Shown: positions 1 through 7,504, numbered from the stretch's first letter. The stretch: 12,315 nt of DNA from JBECKX01 sp964468475 (GCA_964468475.1 CAYXUL010000081.1:1-12315), one strand, 5' to 3'. A program made the numbers and translations. The notes: generated from the letters alone by a model not told the origin.

Positions 1-258
1 GTTGGTCAATTCGAATGAATTTAATCGATCAAACACGAATACGCATATGAGGTTGCCGTAAGCTATTCCTGGAGAGTACCCGAAGGTGGGGAGTTCATAT
101 GAAACTCAGACTTCTGAAGGAGTTGCTGCATTTGTTCAGATCTGAGTATATGCATCTGCTCTGCACCGAAAATGCTGCCGGTCTTGTTCCAAATGAAAGC
201 CGGCAACTAGCGTGTTGTTGCCGGCTCGGTTTGACATTATATCGCGGTGAGCTGGCTC
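1..258. other. Left-edge stretch, no supported gene
   Basis: This stretch lies downstream of the leftward surface operon. The only structure I can support is the hairpin terminator at 198-226. A forward reading frame starts at ATG 99 after a GGGGAG-like ribosome site. It runs through the terminator hairpin and then antisense into the end of the dockerin gene, so I do not call it. A frame open from the left edge stops at TAA 59-61 and could be the tail of a rightward gene, but only about 19 codons are visible and they resemble nothing I know. Confidence 0.5.
198..226 (-). terminator. Intrinsic terminator of the fibre/dockerin operon
   Basis: The sequence shows a perfect 10-bp stem, 198-207 pairing with 217-226 (AGCCGGCAAC / GTTGCCGGCT), with a 9-nt loop. 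Read on the minus strand, the stem is followed by TTTCATTT, a short interrupted U tract. It begins about 30 nt beyond the stop codon of the leftward dockerin gene. On the plus strand no T run follows, so it is oriented to end leftward transcription. The interrupted U tract means termination may be incomplete. Confidence 0.75.
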
Positions 259-855
259 TCAGCATCCTCCTGGCATCGGGCCACCTCCGAAGATGTAGTT
301 TATCAGGTAAACCGCATCACCAATAGATATTCCACCGCTGCCATCAGCATCGCCGTTGCACGTTTGCAGAGGAGGCGGCCCTCCCCCGAAAATGTAATTG
401 ATGATGTACACCGCGTCTCCAATCGACCAGCCGCCGCTGTTGTCTGCATCACCGCACTTACACGGTGGGGCTACAGCGCCAGAGTAGAAGAAACCTTCAC
501 TCAAAGCGAATGAACCACCTGTAGATACGCCGGTCGCAGTCTGCGCAACTGTCTGCGAAATGATGAAGTTGGCGTTGGACGAGGTTGTCCCCCCCGCCGA
601 GATGACCTGCCATTGAATTTGTTCACCTGAACTGGGGTTTTTCGCCGCAGACGCAGAAGTTGTTTGGGCATCCTCACGCAACGTATCGCTGGCAACGGCA
701 GCCTGTCCCCCTTTTGTAGCTGAAGTGATTGCGGAATTGCTACCTGAAGCGGTTCCGGCTGCGCTGTTGCCTGGTTTTTTGGTATTGCCTGCCTGCGCCA
801 TACTCACCAGCAATGGTATCAGCAGGCAGGCAACGAACAATCGTACTCGCATCAT
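259..855 (-). CDS. Secreted protein with C-terminal dockerin type I repeat pair
   Basis: This 198-residue protein has a signal peptide (about residues 1-22: basic start, hydrophobic core, AQA cleavage site), then a low-complexity Ser/Thr/Ala/Gly stretch to about residue 75. A short beta-rich segment around 80-125 (FIISQTVAQTATG, GGSFALSEGFFYSG) follows. I have seen this type next to dockerins in FCB-group secreted proteins. The C-terminus (132-198) holds two calcium-loop repeats with ligand-type residues D136, D138, S140, S144, D147 and D169, D171, S173, S177, D180, each followed by AVYxINYIFGGG. Four cysteines (132, 134, 166, 198) bracket the repeats and might form disulphides. Dockerins normally bind a cohesin, but none is encoded here, so a structural calcium-binding role is equally possible. 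A GGAAGGGAG-like ribosome site about 10 nt upstream favours the first of two adjacent ATGs. The gene lies 21 nt after the fibre gene and is probably co-transcribed with it. Its exact function is not recognised. Confidence 0.88.
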   Translation of the reverse strand: MMRVRLFVACLLIPLLVSMAQAGNTKKPGNSAAGTASGSNSAITSATKGGQAAVASDTLREDAQTTSASAAKNPSSGEQIQWQVISAGGTTSSNANFIISQTVAQTATGVSTGGSFALSEGFFYSGAVAPPCKCGDADNSGGWSIGDAVYIINYIFGGGPPPLQTCNGDADGSGGISIGDAVYLINYIFGGGPMPGGC

Positions 856-876
856 GATCTTAGACTCCCTTCCGCC

Positions 877-3495
877 TTACTGGCGTTCCTTGAGGAGTTC
901 CTTGACCATTGCTTTCAGCTGAGAGACTTCAGACTCCAACTGATCGACTCGATCAGATTTTGTTTCGAGACGTTTGTAGAGGGCCTGAATCGCGGCAAGT
1001 GCGACACCCTGGCCATCTATCGTTGTGATGTGACGTTCATCCTTGCCCAATCCAAACGCCTTGTAGAAATCCTGAGCCATTGGACCTATATGCCGAATCG
1101 AAGCATTCTGAGTCTTGTAGTTCCACTCACTGATCTTCATGTTGGCGAGTTGATCGAGAAGCTGGTCGACATCGATGTTCTCGATATTCTCTTTAGAGTT
1201 GCGATCGGAAAGCGACGACCAGGTTCCACTGCCTGCGGCAAGCTGCACTCCGGAGGTTGGATTGCCGCTTCCGTCGATTCCGGAAACAAAGCGAACACCT
1301 CCCGTGGCGCGAGCTGCGAACTCATTGCTTGCCGCCGAATTAAAGTCGAAGTCGTTTTGGTCTGCCCACAGGAACGTGCCGCCATGCGAACCTGAAATTT
1401 TGGCCCTGCGTCCGGCGGCGAGACTATAGTCGCCATCGGCGGTGTTAAGCAATCCCCCGGGAATCGTCGCTGCGAAGCCCGCGAGGCTACCCCCATGTCC
1501 TCCGCCGATGCAACCATATGTTCCGCCGGTATTCACATTGTTAAAGGAGCCGCCGCCGACAGAGCCCGTATCAGCATAGACTCCATTATTGCGGCCACCT
1601 GAGATACTACTCGCACTAGCTTGCTGTATAACATTCCCGAATCCTCCACCGATCTTGGATGCAAATGCTTGTCCGGGTGCAGACCACGTAATTGAATTGC
1701 TCTGTCCACCGGTGATGGAGCTCCACTCGGCGCGGTCGATTGTGTTGTCGCTGCCCGCGAGTATACCCGAGTTGTTCGAACTGTTGACGACCTTGTTGAA
1801 ATCTCCTCCTGCAAGGCAAACATTGCCACTGCCTTCAATATTGTGACTTGACCCAAAAGCAAAGTTGTTGTTTCCGTCAACCGAATCGGCGTAGCCAAAG
1901 GCGGCCGATCGTTGCGCGCCGACGCGATGTAGCTCTCCGTAAGCAAATGAATTGTTTCCGAGCATGTGGATTTGGTTGCCAATTACGACTGTGTTGTTTC
2001 CATTACTACCGGCTCCGCCATCATCGTCGATGAAGTTGCCGGTCCCGACTGTCATCACGCTCTTTCCCTCAATGGTATTGCCACTGCCGATAACAAACAC
2101 ATCCTCGGCGTGAGCGTTGGGGTCGGTAGTTGTGCCGTCGCCAAACCAACTCAGGAAGTTATTGTTTTGCTGACCAAAGAACCCGGTGCCTGGACCGGCG
2201 TCTTTGGCAGCCACGGAATTGACGAGGAAGTTGCCGGTTAACTCGGTGCTGCTGGCACCGATATTGGCAATCACATTGTTTGCATTATCCCTGAAGGTTA
2301 GCGCACTGCCGGCACCTATAGAAACCGATGTCGGCGTCGGACTGGCCTGATCATGAATCACTATCTGGCCTACGTCCGGAGCCGTGTGACCCATCACGAC
2401 CAGTGTTTCCGCCTCCGTCGAACCGAACAGCCTCACTTCTTGCTGAGTTAGCTCAAGTTGTTTCGGTCCCAACGAATTGCCATCCTTGAGACCTTCACCA
2501 TAAAAGGAGAGGCCGACTGAACCATCCGAACTCTGATCATATGAAAACCTCGTGTTTCCGGAAGCATCGGTGCTATGAAACACTTGTCCGGGAGGCGCCA
2601 GCGCCTGGCTCGGAGGTCCTATGTAGAAACTACCATAGCCGAATGATTTGGCCTGCGGGTCATCAAAAGCCATCTGGGCGACCCCACCCACATCCTGAAC
2701 CACAAAGAGCGTCTCAGCTTCGCTCTGACCGAAGCGAACCAGCCTGTTCTCAGTCAGTGACCACTTGCGTTGACTCAGCTTGGCTGCATTGGTGTTCCAA
2801 AGATCCAGCGCCGCGCCGTCGGGCGTAGCTGACAGTTGCGCCGCTGTTTGGCCGTTTTCATCAGAGATTGCGATTGAACCTCCGTCTGGTGTGTACGAGG
2901 CTTCCAGCGCCGCGTTACCGGCATCATTGGTGGCTTGCAGAATTACATCGTCGTTGGGAGCCAGGGTGAGTTGGCGCAAGGCAGCACCGTGAATAATTAG
3001 CCTCGGTGCATCAACACGGTATCCATTACCCTTGGCCACATTCTCCTGAATCTCGACTTGTCCCGAAATTATTCCGCCGCGTGCCTGGTCAACCGTGTTT
3101 ACGCGCTGAGAATATGGCACCGCCACCAGCTGCGTCCGCGGGCTTAGCTCCGGTCCGCCATTGACCGAAATTGCCAGCCAGCGACCCGGGGCTGTGAAGA
3201 CTGTTTCATCGATGGCGGTGCGTGAATCGCCATTTCCCAGCAGGACGCTGAAGAGTCCATCGTTTACGGACACAGCGCTATGCGTCTCCGTCCAGACGGC
3301 GGCGCCGCCCGTGGCTGCGTCGTAAATTGTAAATGTTAATTGATACGTACCCGTGAGCGCTGCTCCCTGATCATCTGTCAGGCGGGCTTGATAATTGATA
3401 AGTGAGGGTGCAATGTTGGTTGCAAACAGCGAGGCAGAAAAGACCAATATCATTACTGCCACGACAATTTTAACTGTTGACCACTCTGACTTCAT
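877..3495 (-). CDS. Surface fibre protein with trimeric head repeats and C-terminal Peptidase_S74 chaperone domain
   Basis: This 872-residue protein starts with a signal peptide (hydrophobic 10-24, cleavage probably after A25). Residues 31-130 form a beta domain common at the start of FCB-type surface proteins (NYQARLTDDQG, GLFSVLLG, VAVPYSQR). Residues about 140-460 are beta-rich, with an internal duplication: RFGQSEAETLFVV at 254 and RLFGSTEAETLVV at 355. Residues about 464-700 are short glycine repeats (SSISGGRNNGV, GSVGGGSFNNV) like YadA/LbR trimeric heads. From 763 comes the intramolecular chaperone domain: SDRNSKENI with S763 and K768, the spacing of the known Ser-Lys self-cleavage pair, then RHIGPMAQDF and a C-terminal coiled coil. 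By homology with phage tailspike chaperones, this domain drives trimerisation and is then cut off N-terminal to S763, leaving a mature fibre of roughly 740 residues. An AGGAGG ribosome site sits 5 nt before ATG. It is the first gene of the operon with the dockerin protein. Its target or ligand is unknown. Confidence 0.9.
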   Translation of the reverse strand: MKSEWSTVKIVVAVMILVFSASLFATNIAPSLINYQARLTDDQGAALTGTYQLTFTIYDAATGGAAVWTETHSAVSVNDGLFSVLLGNGDSRTAIDETVFTAPGRWLAISVNGGPELSPRTQLVAVPYSQRVNTVDQARGGIISGQVEIQENVAKGNGYRVDAPRLIIHGAALRQLTLAPNDDVILQATNDAGNAALEASYTPDGGSIAISDENGQTAAQLSATPDGAALDLWNTNAAKLSQRKWSLTENRLVRFGQSEAETLFVVQDVGGVAQMAFDDPQAKSFGYGSFYIGPPSQALAPPGQVFHSTDASGNTRFSYDQSSDGSVGLSFYGEGLKDGNSLGPKQLELTQQEVRLFGSTEAETLVVMGHTAPDVGQIVIHDQASPTPTSVSIGAGSALTFRDNANNVIANIGASSTELTGNFLVNSVAAKDAGPGTGFFGQQNNNFLSWFGDGTTTDPNAHAEDVFVIGSGNTIEGKSVMTVGTGNFIDDDGGAGSNGNNTVVIGNQIHMLGNNSFAYGELHRVGAQRSAAFGYADSVDGNNNFAFGSSHNIEGSGNVCLAGGDFNKVVNSSNNSGILAGSDNTIDRAEWSSITGGQSNSITWSAPGQAFASKIGGGFGNVIQQASASSISGGRNNGVYADTGSVGGGSFNNVNTGGTYGCIGGGHGGSLAGFAATIPGGLLNTADGDYSLAAGRRAKISGSHGGTFLWADQNDFDFNSAASNEFAARATGGVRFVSGIDGSGNPTSGVQLAAGSGTWSSLSDRNSKENIENIDVDQLLDQLANMKISEWNYKTQNASIRHIGPMAQDFYKAFGLGKDERHITTIDGQGVALAAIQALYKRLETKSDRVDQLESEVSQLKAMVKELLKERQ

Positions 3496-3614
3496 GTTTC
3501 CTCCTATGAGTGACTCAAATTGCCATTTCCGATGTTTAATTCCCGGGTGGCTCCTTCATTAATCCCCGAACCAGCAAGAATGTCGTCGTGTGTCTCGACG
3601 TGCGGCAAACTAAT

Positions 3615-3626
3615 CAGGCATGCCTG
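3615..3626. promoter_or_regulatory. 12-bp perfect palindrome, possible operator
   Basis: CAGGCATGCCTG is a perfect palindrome located about 120 bp upstream of the fibre start codon. It fits a dimeric regulator site controlling the leftward operon, but a single 12-bp palindrome can occur by chance and no second copy was seen nearby. The function is inferred only. Confidence 0.3.
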
Positions 3627-3700
3627 CACCTCCTCGTACGACCATTGAACAGCCGCGGTAACGATCGGTCACGTTGTGTGAGATCTAGTGTGAATTTTCC

Positions 3701-3754
3701 GAAGCGAACCGCGGTTAGTCACCCCGTCGGAGCGAGTTAACCGCGAGTCGCTTC
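3701..3754. repeat. Long imperfect inverted repeat (54-nt hairpin)
   Basis: Bases 3701-3707 pair with 3748-3754 (GAAGCGA / TCGCTTC), then a 2x2 mismatch, then 3710-3717 pair with 3738-3745 (CGCGGTTA / TAACCGCG). Two possible G-U pairs follow before a 16-nt loop. That is 15 Watson-Crick pairs. No T run follows on either strand, so it is not a standard intrinsic terminator. A second small hairpin, TCACCT / AGGTGA at 3763-3780 with a 6-nt loop, follows directly. It could be a structured RNA leader, a large operator, or a remnant of a small palindromic repeat. Confidence 0.6.
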
Positions 3755-4046
3755 AAGTCGTCTCACCTATTCAAAGGTGATCTGTGAGATCCCTGCCCAT
3801 CTCTATCGAGTTTGAAATAGTTCTGCGTAGTGACATCACCACGGCAATTGAGTGCTGCTACAATGTGCAGTAGATGCCTCCACATACCCTGCGATGTCTG
3901 CTATGTTAAGAGCAACAAGCGTGCCGGGAATCTGTGCAGGCCTGATTGTGGAGCAAGACAAGCCAGTGTCGCGGGTTACGTCGATGGAGATCCAACACTG
4001 AATACTACCAGAAGTCAATTTAACCACACTGGTGTGCTGTGGGGAG

Positions 4047-4065
4047 TTGTCACGATGACTGACAA
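4047..4065. promoter_or_regulatory. TTGTCA-N7-TGACAA dyad, possible regulator site
   Basis: Inverted half-sites TTGTCA (4047-4052) and TGACAA (4060-4065) are separated by 7 nt. The second overlaps another small dyad, GACAATGTC at 4061-4069. The centre lies about 110 bp upstream of the transcription start predicted from the promoter at 4130-4158. That is a typical distance for an activator or autoregulatory site, and the downstream operon encodes a response regulator. No binding motif for this regulator is known to me, so the assignment is speculative. Confidence 0.3.
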
Positions 4066-4129
4066 TGTCTTCAGGATCAGGTCCGTACGTTGTGCAACTT
4101 CATTGCGGACAGATAGAGCGTGAAAATGC

Positions 4130-4158
4130 TTGACCGGGTTGAGATAGCGGAGTATTAT
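4130..4158 (+). promoter_or_regulatory. Sigma70-type promoter of the kinase/regulator operon
   Basis: TTGACC at 4130-4135 and TATTAT at 4153-4158 are separated by exactly 17 bp, matching 5 of 6 consensus bases in each element. Transcription would start near 4165 and leave a leader of nearly 90 nt before the kinase start. This is the best promoter-like sequence I found in the window. Confidence 0.55.
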
Positions 4159-4252
4159 GGTAAGGCATATCAGAACTTCCAAATTGGGTTTCGTCATCAA
4201 ACTTGCTGCGGCCTCGACCGCTTCTTGAGCCTCTGCCGCGGAGGTGTACACT

Positions 4253-5719
4253 TTGCAACGGACACCACACTTGCTGCTCAGAATCGGCACCGATGGAAAG
4301 ATTCTGAACTGCTCCCCTGCCGGCTCCCCCAAGTGGTGGCACAACTACGAATCTCGCATTCCAGAGCAAATCGATGAGTTGTTTGAACCTGATCTTGTCA
4401 GACAGATCTTGCCCAGGATACAGAACTGCCTCGCGCAAAATCTCTCTGAAATTGTGGAGTTTCCCGCTGCCCGTCCACTCTTTGACGGCGCTATCGAGAT
4501 TTTGATCGTGCCTATTTCTGACAAAGTGGCGGTGGCTGCACTTAAGGAGATAGTACCTGAAAGTGAGGTAGAGATCAGGTTGCGTCGCGAGCAGCAGACG
4601 CTGGAAAACATCATCGATCTCAACCCGTACGCCATATCGATCTGGGATAAAGACGGGTACTTTCTTAAGGCAAACCGGCTCTGGTGGAAGTGGTTCAGCC
4701 CGGGTATTCCACCCGGTTACTCGATACTCGATCCTGAGTGCAACCCAATGATAGAGGAATTTGGCTTGCAGGATCTGAGAGAACGCATCATCGCAGGAGA
4801 GATTGTGGTGCAACCTCCGTTTTGGTTCAATCCGCGTTTGATTGGTCCCGAGTATCGCGATTTGCCGGTCTATCACACTATCACGTTCTTCTCAGTGCCT
4901 GGTGACGATGGACAACCGGAAATCATTGTCGCCATGTATGAGGATAAGGCTGACCAGAAACGCGCTGAAGAAAATCTGGCGGAAATCAACCGGGAGCGCT
5001 ATGATCAGGTACGCGCCATTGCGGGTGGGACTGCTCACGAAATCAAAAACGCGCTTTTCCCCGCTGTGGCTGCGGCCAAGAGCCTGGAAGCGAACTTGAC
5101 GGCTTCAGATTCCAACCCGCGCGCAAAACTTGATCAAACTCTACCGCTGATTCGAAATGCGATCAGCCGCGCGCTGCGAATGACTGACAGTGTGCTTGAG
5201 TTCTCCAGTCTGGAAACCGAGCGCACTACTGAGATAGCGAATCTCAGAAGCGTCATCAGCGCCGTCCTCGAAGCTAACGAAGGCCGCCTGGCTGACTCCG
5301 GAGTGAACGTTGATTACGAAGCGCTGGATGGAGTGAGAATTCGCTGTGAACCGCGTCATGCACACAGCATATTCAACAATCTTCTGATCAATGCACTGGA
5401 TGCTCTTGAAGATTCTAATCATAAGAACATCAGGATAAGCGCACAACGAGATGACGATGCTGTCAGAATTCATTTTGAAGACAGCGGTCGCGGCATTCCC
5501 GAGACTGATCGGCATCGCGTCTTTGATGCATTCTATACTACAAAGCCCAAAAGTGGCACTGGTCTGGGGTTGGCAGTGGTTCTGAAAATTGTGCATATGT
5601 ACGATGGCAAGATTCACGCGGAAGCATCTGAAGGAGGTGGAGCGCGTTTCGTCATGCGCTTCCCTGACCCTGACAAAACCGATCGATTCAACTACCCTGC
5701 TGTTCAGGAGAAACCCTAG
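4253..5719 (+). CDS. PAS-domain sensor histidine kinase (NtrB-like)
   Basis: This is a cytoplasmic-type kinase of 488 residues with no membrane segment. Residues 5-105 form a divergent PAS-like region (LLLRIGTDGKILNCS). Residues about 115-235 form a clearer PAS domain (NPYAISIWDKDGYFLKAN), with a short helix linking to the catalytic part. The dimerisation/phosphoacceptor motif is GGTAHEIKNAL, with H262 the likely phosphorylation site. The ATP-binding domain shows an N-box (NNLLINALDAL, N376/N380), G1 (DSGRGIP), an F-box (FDAFYTTKP) and G2 (GTGLGLAV). It would phosphorylate the NtrC-type regulator encoded immediately after it (stop TAG abuts the next GTG). I choose TTG 4253 because GGAGG at 4240-4244 is 8 nt before it. 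The upstream GTG at 4244 overlaps that ribosome site, and the frame is closed by TGA at 4226. The signal sensed is unknown; lack of membrane helices suggests an intracellular cue. Confidence 0.92.
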   Translation: MQRTPHLLLRIGTDGKILNCSPAGSPKWWHNYESRIPEQIDELFEPDLVRQILPRIQNCLAQNLSEIVEFPAARPLFDGAIEILIVPISDKVAVAALKEIVPESEVEIRLRREQQTLENIIDLNPYAISIWDKDGYFLKANRLWWKWFSPGIPPGYSILDPECNPMIEEFGLQDLRERIIAGEIVVQPPFWFNPRLIGPEYRDLPVYHTITFFSVPGDDGQPEIIVAMYEDKADQKRAEENLAEINRERYDQVRAIAGGTAHEIKNALFPAVAAAKSLEANLTASDSNPRAKLDQTLPLIRNAISRALRMTDSVLEFSSLETERTTEIANLRSVISAVLEANEGRLADSGVNVDYEALDGVRIRCEPRHAHSIFNNLLINALDALEDSNHKNIRISAQRDDDAVRIHFEDSGRGIPETDRHRVFDAFYTTKPKSGTGLGLAVVLKIVHMYDGKIHAEASEGGGARFVMRFPDPDKTDRFNYPAVQEKP

Positions 5720-7066
5720 GTGAAACATTCTCTTCTAATCGTCGACGATGACGAATTAGTCCTTGAGGGGCTGTCGCTGATCTTCAACGATGATTATGAT
5801 GTGGTACCGGCATCGTGTGGTGATGATGCCGTCAAGATGGTTGAACAGAATCCCGCCTTCGTTGCTGTAATACTTGATATTAGAATGGCCAAAATGAACG
5901 GATTTCAGGTCGCCGCGAAATTGAAAGCGTTGCACCCTAGCCTGCCAGTGATTTTTCACAGCGCCTATGCCGGAGAGTACTCCGACGAAGAAGTGGATGC
6001 GAAATACCAGCCCTTCGACTATATCGGCAAGGGCGAAGATATCGCGCGTCTGCGAAGATCAGTGAGAAACGCCGTTGAACTCTTTCTCCTGAAGACGAAC
6101 AAGAAGGATCTTTTCAAGCTTGCCCGAGAACAACACGGACTGATTGGCAGGTCAAGAGCAATGCGTGAGCTATACGAGAAGATTGAGCAGGTAGCGCCCA
6201 CAGAAAGCAAAGTGATGATCATAGGTGAAACGGGTACAGGCAAGGAGCTCGTGGCACGTGCTATTCATCGCAACAGCAAAAGGGCTATTAGGCGCATGGG
6301 GATTCTGAATTGCAACCACAAGTCGTCCGATCTGGTTGAGTCGGAATTATTTGGCCACCTCAAGGGATCGTTTACCGGTGCGTTCGCCGATCGTACCGGC
6401 CTGTTCGAGTATGCGGATGGCGGTACGGTCTTTTTAGACGAAATCGGAGATCTTGACATCACTACTCAGGCAAAGCTGCTACGAGTTTTAGAAACCGGGG
6501 AAATCCAGAAAATTGGCTCATCCGATGTATCCAGGGTTGATGTTCGGCTTATTTGTGCAACTCACCGTGACCTGAAGTCAATGGTTGAGAAAGGCACGTT
6601 CCGGAACGATCTTTATTACAGGCTTAAGGGAGTCATGATATTTACTCCCACACTGAGAGAGCGCAAGGAAGATATCGCCGAGTTGCTGGATTATTTTAGT
6701 GAGGAATATTGTCGGAAGCGACAAACGGGGCTCAAGGTGTTTGATCCTAAAGCCCGCGAACTGCTGATTGAGCATGACTGGCCCGGAAATGTGCGGGAAC
6801 TTATGGACAGCATCCACTCCCTCATTGACATAACAAACTCATTCTATATATCGGAGAATGACGTCTGCGAGTATCTCTTGGCAGCGAAGCCCTCTACTAA
6901 TGGCCAAGGTTCACTGGCCAGCCGATTACAGGTCTTCAAAAGACAGGAGATTATCAAAGCTCTCGATGCGGCAGGCGGCAACATCAGCGCTGCGGCAGAA
7001 ATCCTCCAGCTTGATCGCTCAAACCTGCACCGAATGATGAAATCGCTGGACATCCTGACAAGTTGA
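5720..7066 (+). CDS. NtrC-family sigma54-dependent response regulator
   Basis: This 448-residue protein has three domains. The receiver (1-120) has acidic residues D9-D11, phosphoacceptor D53, switch S81 and K104. The AAA+ domain (about 140-370) has Walker A GETGTGKE at 169-176, the sigma54-contacting loop as GSFTGA at 216-221 (family norm GAFTGA), Walker B GGTVFLDE at 234-241, and the arginine-finger region FRNDLYYRL. A Fis-type helix-turn-helix lies at about 419-445 (GGNISAAAEILQLDRSNLHR). It should bind upstream sites and open sigma54 promoters when phosphorylated by the adjoining kinase. The ATP machinery looks intact. The preceding motif is HLKG rather than the usual HEKG, a mild oddity. 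Start is GTG 5720 with CAGGAG about 9 nt upstream, directly after the kinase stop, implying translational coupling. Target genes are not evident; the divergent fibre operon is a candidate. Confidence 0.93.
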   Translation: MKHSLLIVDDDELVLEGLSLIFNDDYDVVPASCGDDAVKMVEQNPAFVAVILDIRMAKMNGFQVAAKLKALHPSLPVIFHSAYAGEYSDEEVDAKYQPFDYIGKGEDIARLRRSVRNAVELFLLKTNKKDLFKLAREQHGLIGRSRAMRELYEKIEQVAPTESKVMIIGETGTGKELVARAIHRNSKRAIRRMGILNCNHKSSDLVESELFGHLKGSFTGAFADRTGLFEYADGGTVFLDEIGDLDITTQAKLLRVLETGEIQKIGSSDVSRVDVRLICATHRDLKSMVEKGTFRNDLYYRLKGVMIFTPTLRERKEDIAELLDYFSEEYCRKRQTGLKVFDPKARELLIEHDWPGNVRELMDSIHSLIDITNSFYISENDVCEYLLAAKPSTNGQGSLASRLQVFKRQEIIKALDAAGGNISAAAEILQLDRSNLHRMMKSLDILTS

Positions 7067-7504
7067 TTAAAGTCATCTTTGCTGCCAGGCTCATTTCCGA
7101 AGCAGTCAGGTATTGGAATCGCAAGAGATCTGTGAGCCAGCAGTGATTAATGTCCTTCCAAGTTACCAAGCTTAGGATTGATACCTTTAGAAATGACTGC
7201 ACTCGCCAAATTGCACCGATTTCGTTTGCTCACAGCTCACTACCTAAGTGTCCGACTCTTGCGCGACCCGGAGCAAGATAATAATTGCATGATAAAGACG
7301 GAGATCGTGAGCTCTTCTTTGACCTGGGTCGAGAGAGGAGAACTTATCAAATCTACCCCGCAGTTCGAAAATAGTCCACGGTACCCAGCGTTTATCCTCA
7401 AGCCCCTGTTATGCAAGGGCTTACCCCACCTATGCCTTTGCGGATCGGGTGGAACTGTAGCAGCTTGCAATGAACCACTGTTCCTCTTGATTTAGTGACG
7501 AAAA
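7067..7504. other. Convergent intergenic region, no supported gene
   Basis: This 438-bp region lies between the ends of the response regulator and the radical SAM gene. A forward frame at 7178-7495 has no recognisable domain, no good ribosome site and an unconvincing composition, so I do not call it. A small hairpin (AAGCCC 7400-7405 with GGGCTT 7417-7422, 11-nt loop) is the only clear structure; neither strand has a U tract after it, so it is not a good intrinsic terminator. I see no tRNA. Confidence 0.5.

Larger units (their letters stand above)
3496..4252. other. Divergent intergenic region rich in inverted repeats
   Basis: This 757-bp stretch separates the leftward fibre operon from the rightward kinase/regulator operon. 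I find no convincing gene. Short frames here lack ribosome sites; the best, GTG 3830 to 4123, is cysteine-rich at its start but unsupported. What is visible is a set of inverted repeats at 3507-3517, 3584-3600, 3615-3626, 3701-3754, 3763-3780 and 4047-4065, plus a sigma70-type promoter at 4130-4158 facing right. I could not find a clear promoter facing left for the fibre operon, nor a convincing sigma54 -24/-12 element. Confidence 0.6.

Noticed and set aside
99..326. Forward 75-codon frame with a GGGGAG-like ribosome site
   Set aside because: It reads through the operon's terminator hairpin and then antisense into the dockerin gene, with no recognisable domain; the ribosome site alone is not enough.
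464..750. Fibre protein as part of a prophage tail
   Set aside because: S74 domains occur in phage tail fibres, but this protein has a signal peptide and a cellular surface-type N-terminal domain, and no phage structural, lysis or integrase gene is nearby. Positions given are residues of the protein encoded at 877-3495.
4081..4110. GTCCG / CGGAC inverted pair upstream of the kinase promoter
   Set aside because: Only 5 bp with a 20-nt loop, easily expected by chance.
3830..4123. Forward frame with CxxC-like cysteine spacing at its start, resembling a zinc ribbon
   Set aside because: No ribosome site at GTG 3830 or ATG 3863, the cysteine pattern does not match a family I know, and the rest has no domain character.
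4100..4876. Minus-strand frame of 258 codons
   Set aside because: It is antisense to the well-supported histidine kinase and shows no domain.
5141..5728. Minus-strand frame of 195 codons
   Set aside because: It lies opposite the kinase catalytic domain; composition is that of an antisense shadow.
7442..7460. TGG...GC arrangement resembling a sigma54 -24/-12 promoter
   Set aside because: The -12 part lacks TTGC at the right place, and no rightward gene lies downstream.
7178..7495. Forward frame of 105 codons in the convergent spacer
   Set aside because: No domain, no ribosome site, and the C-terminal part covers the small hairpin; treated as non-coding.
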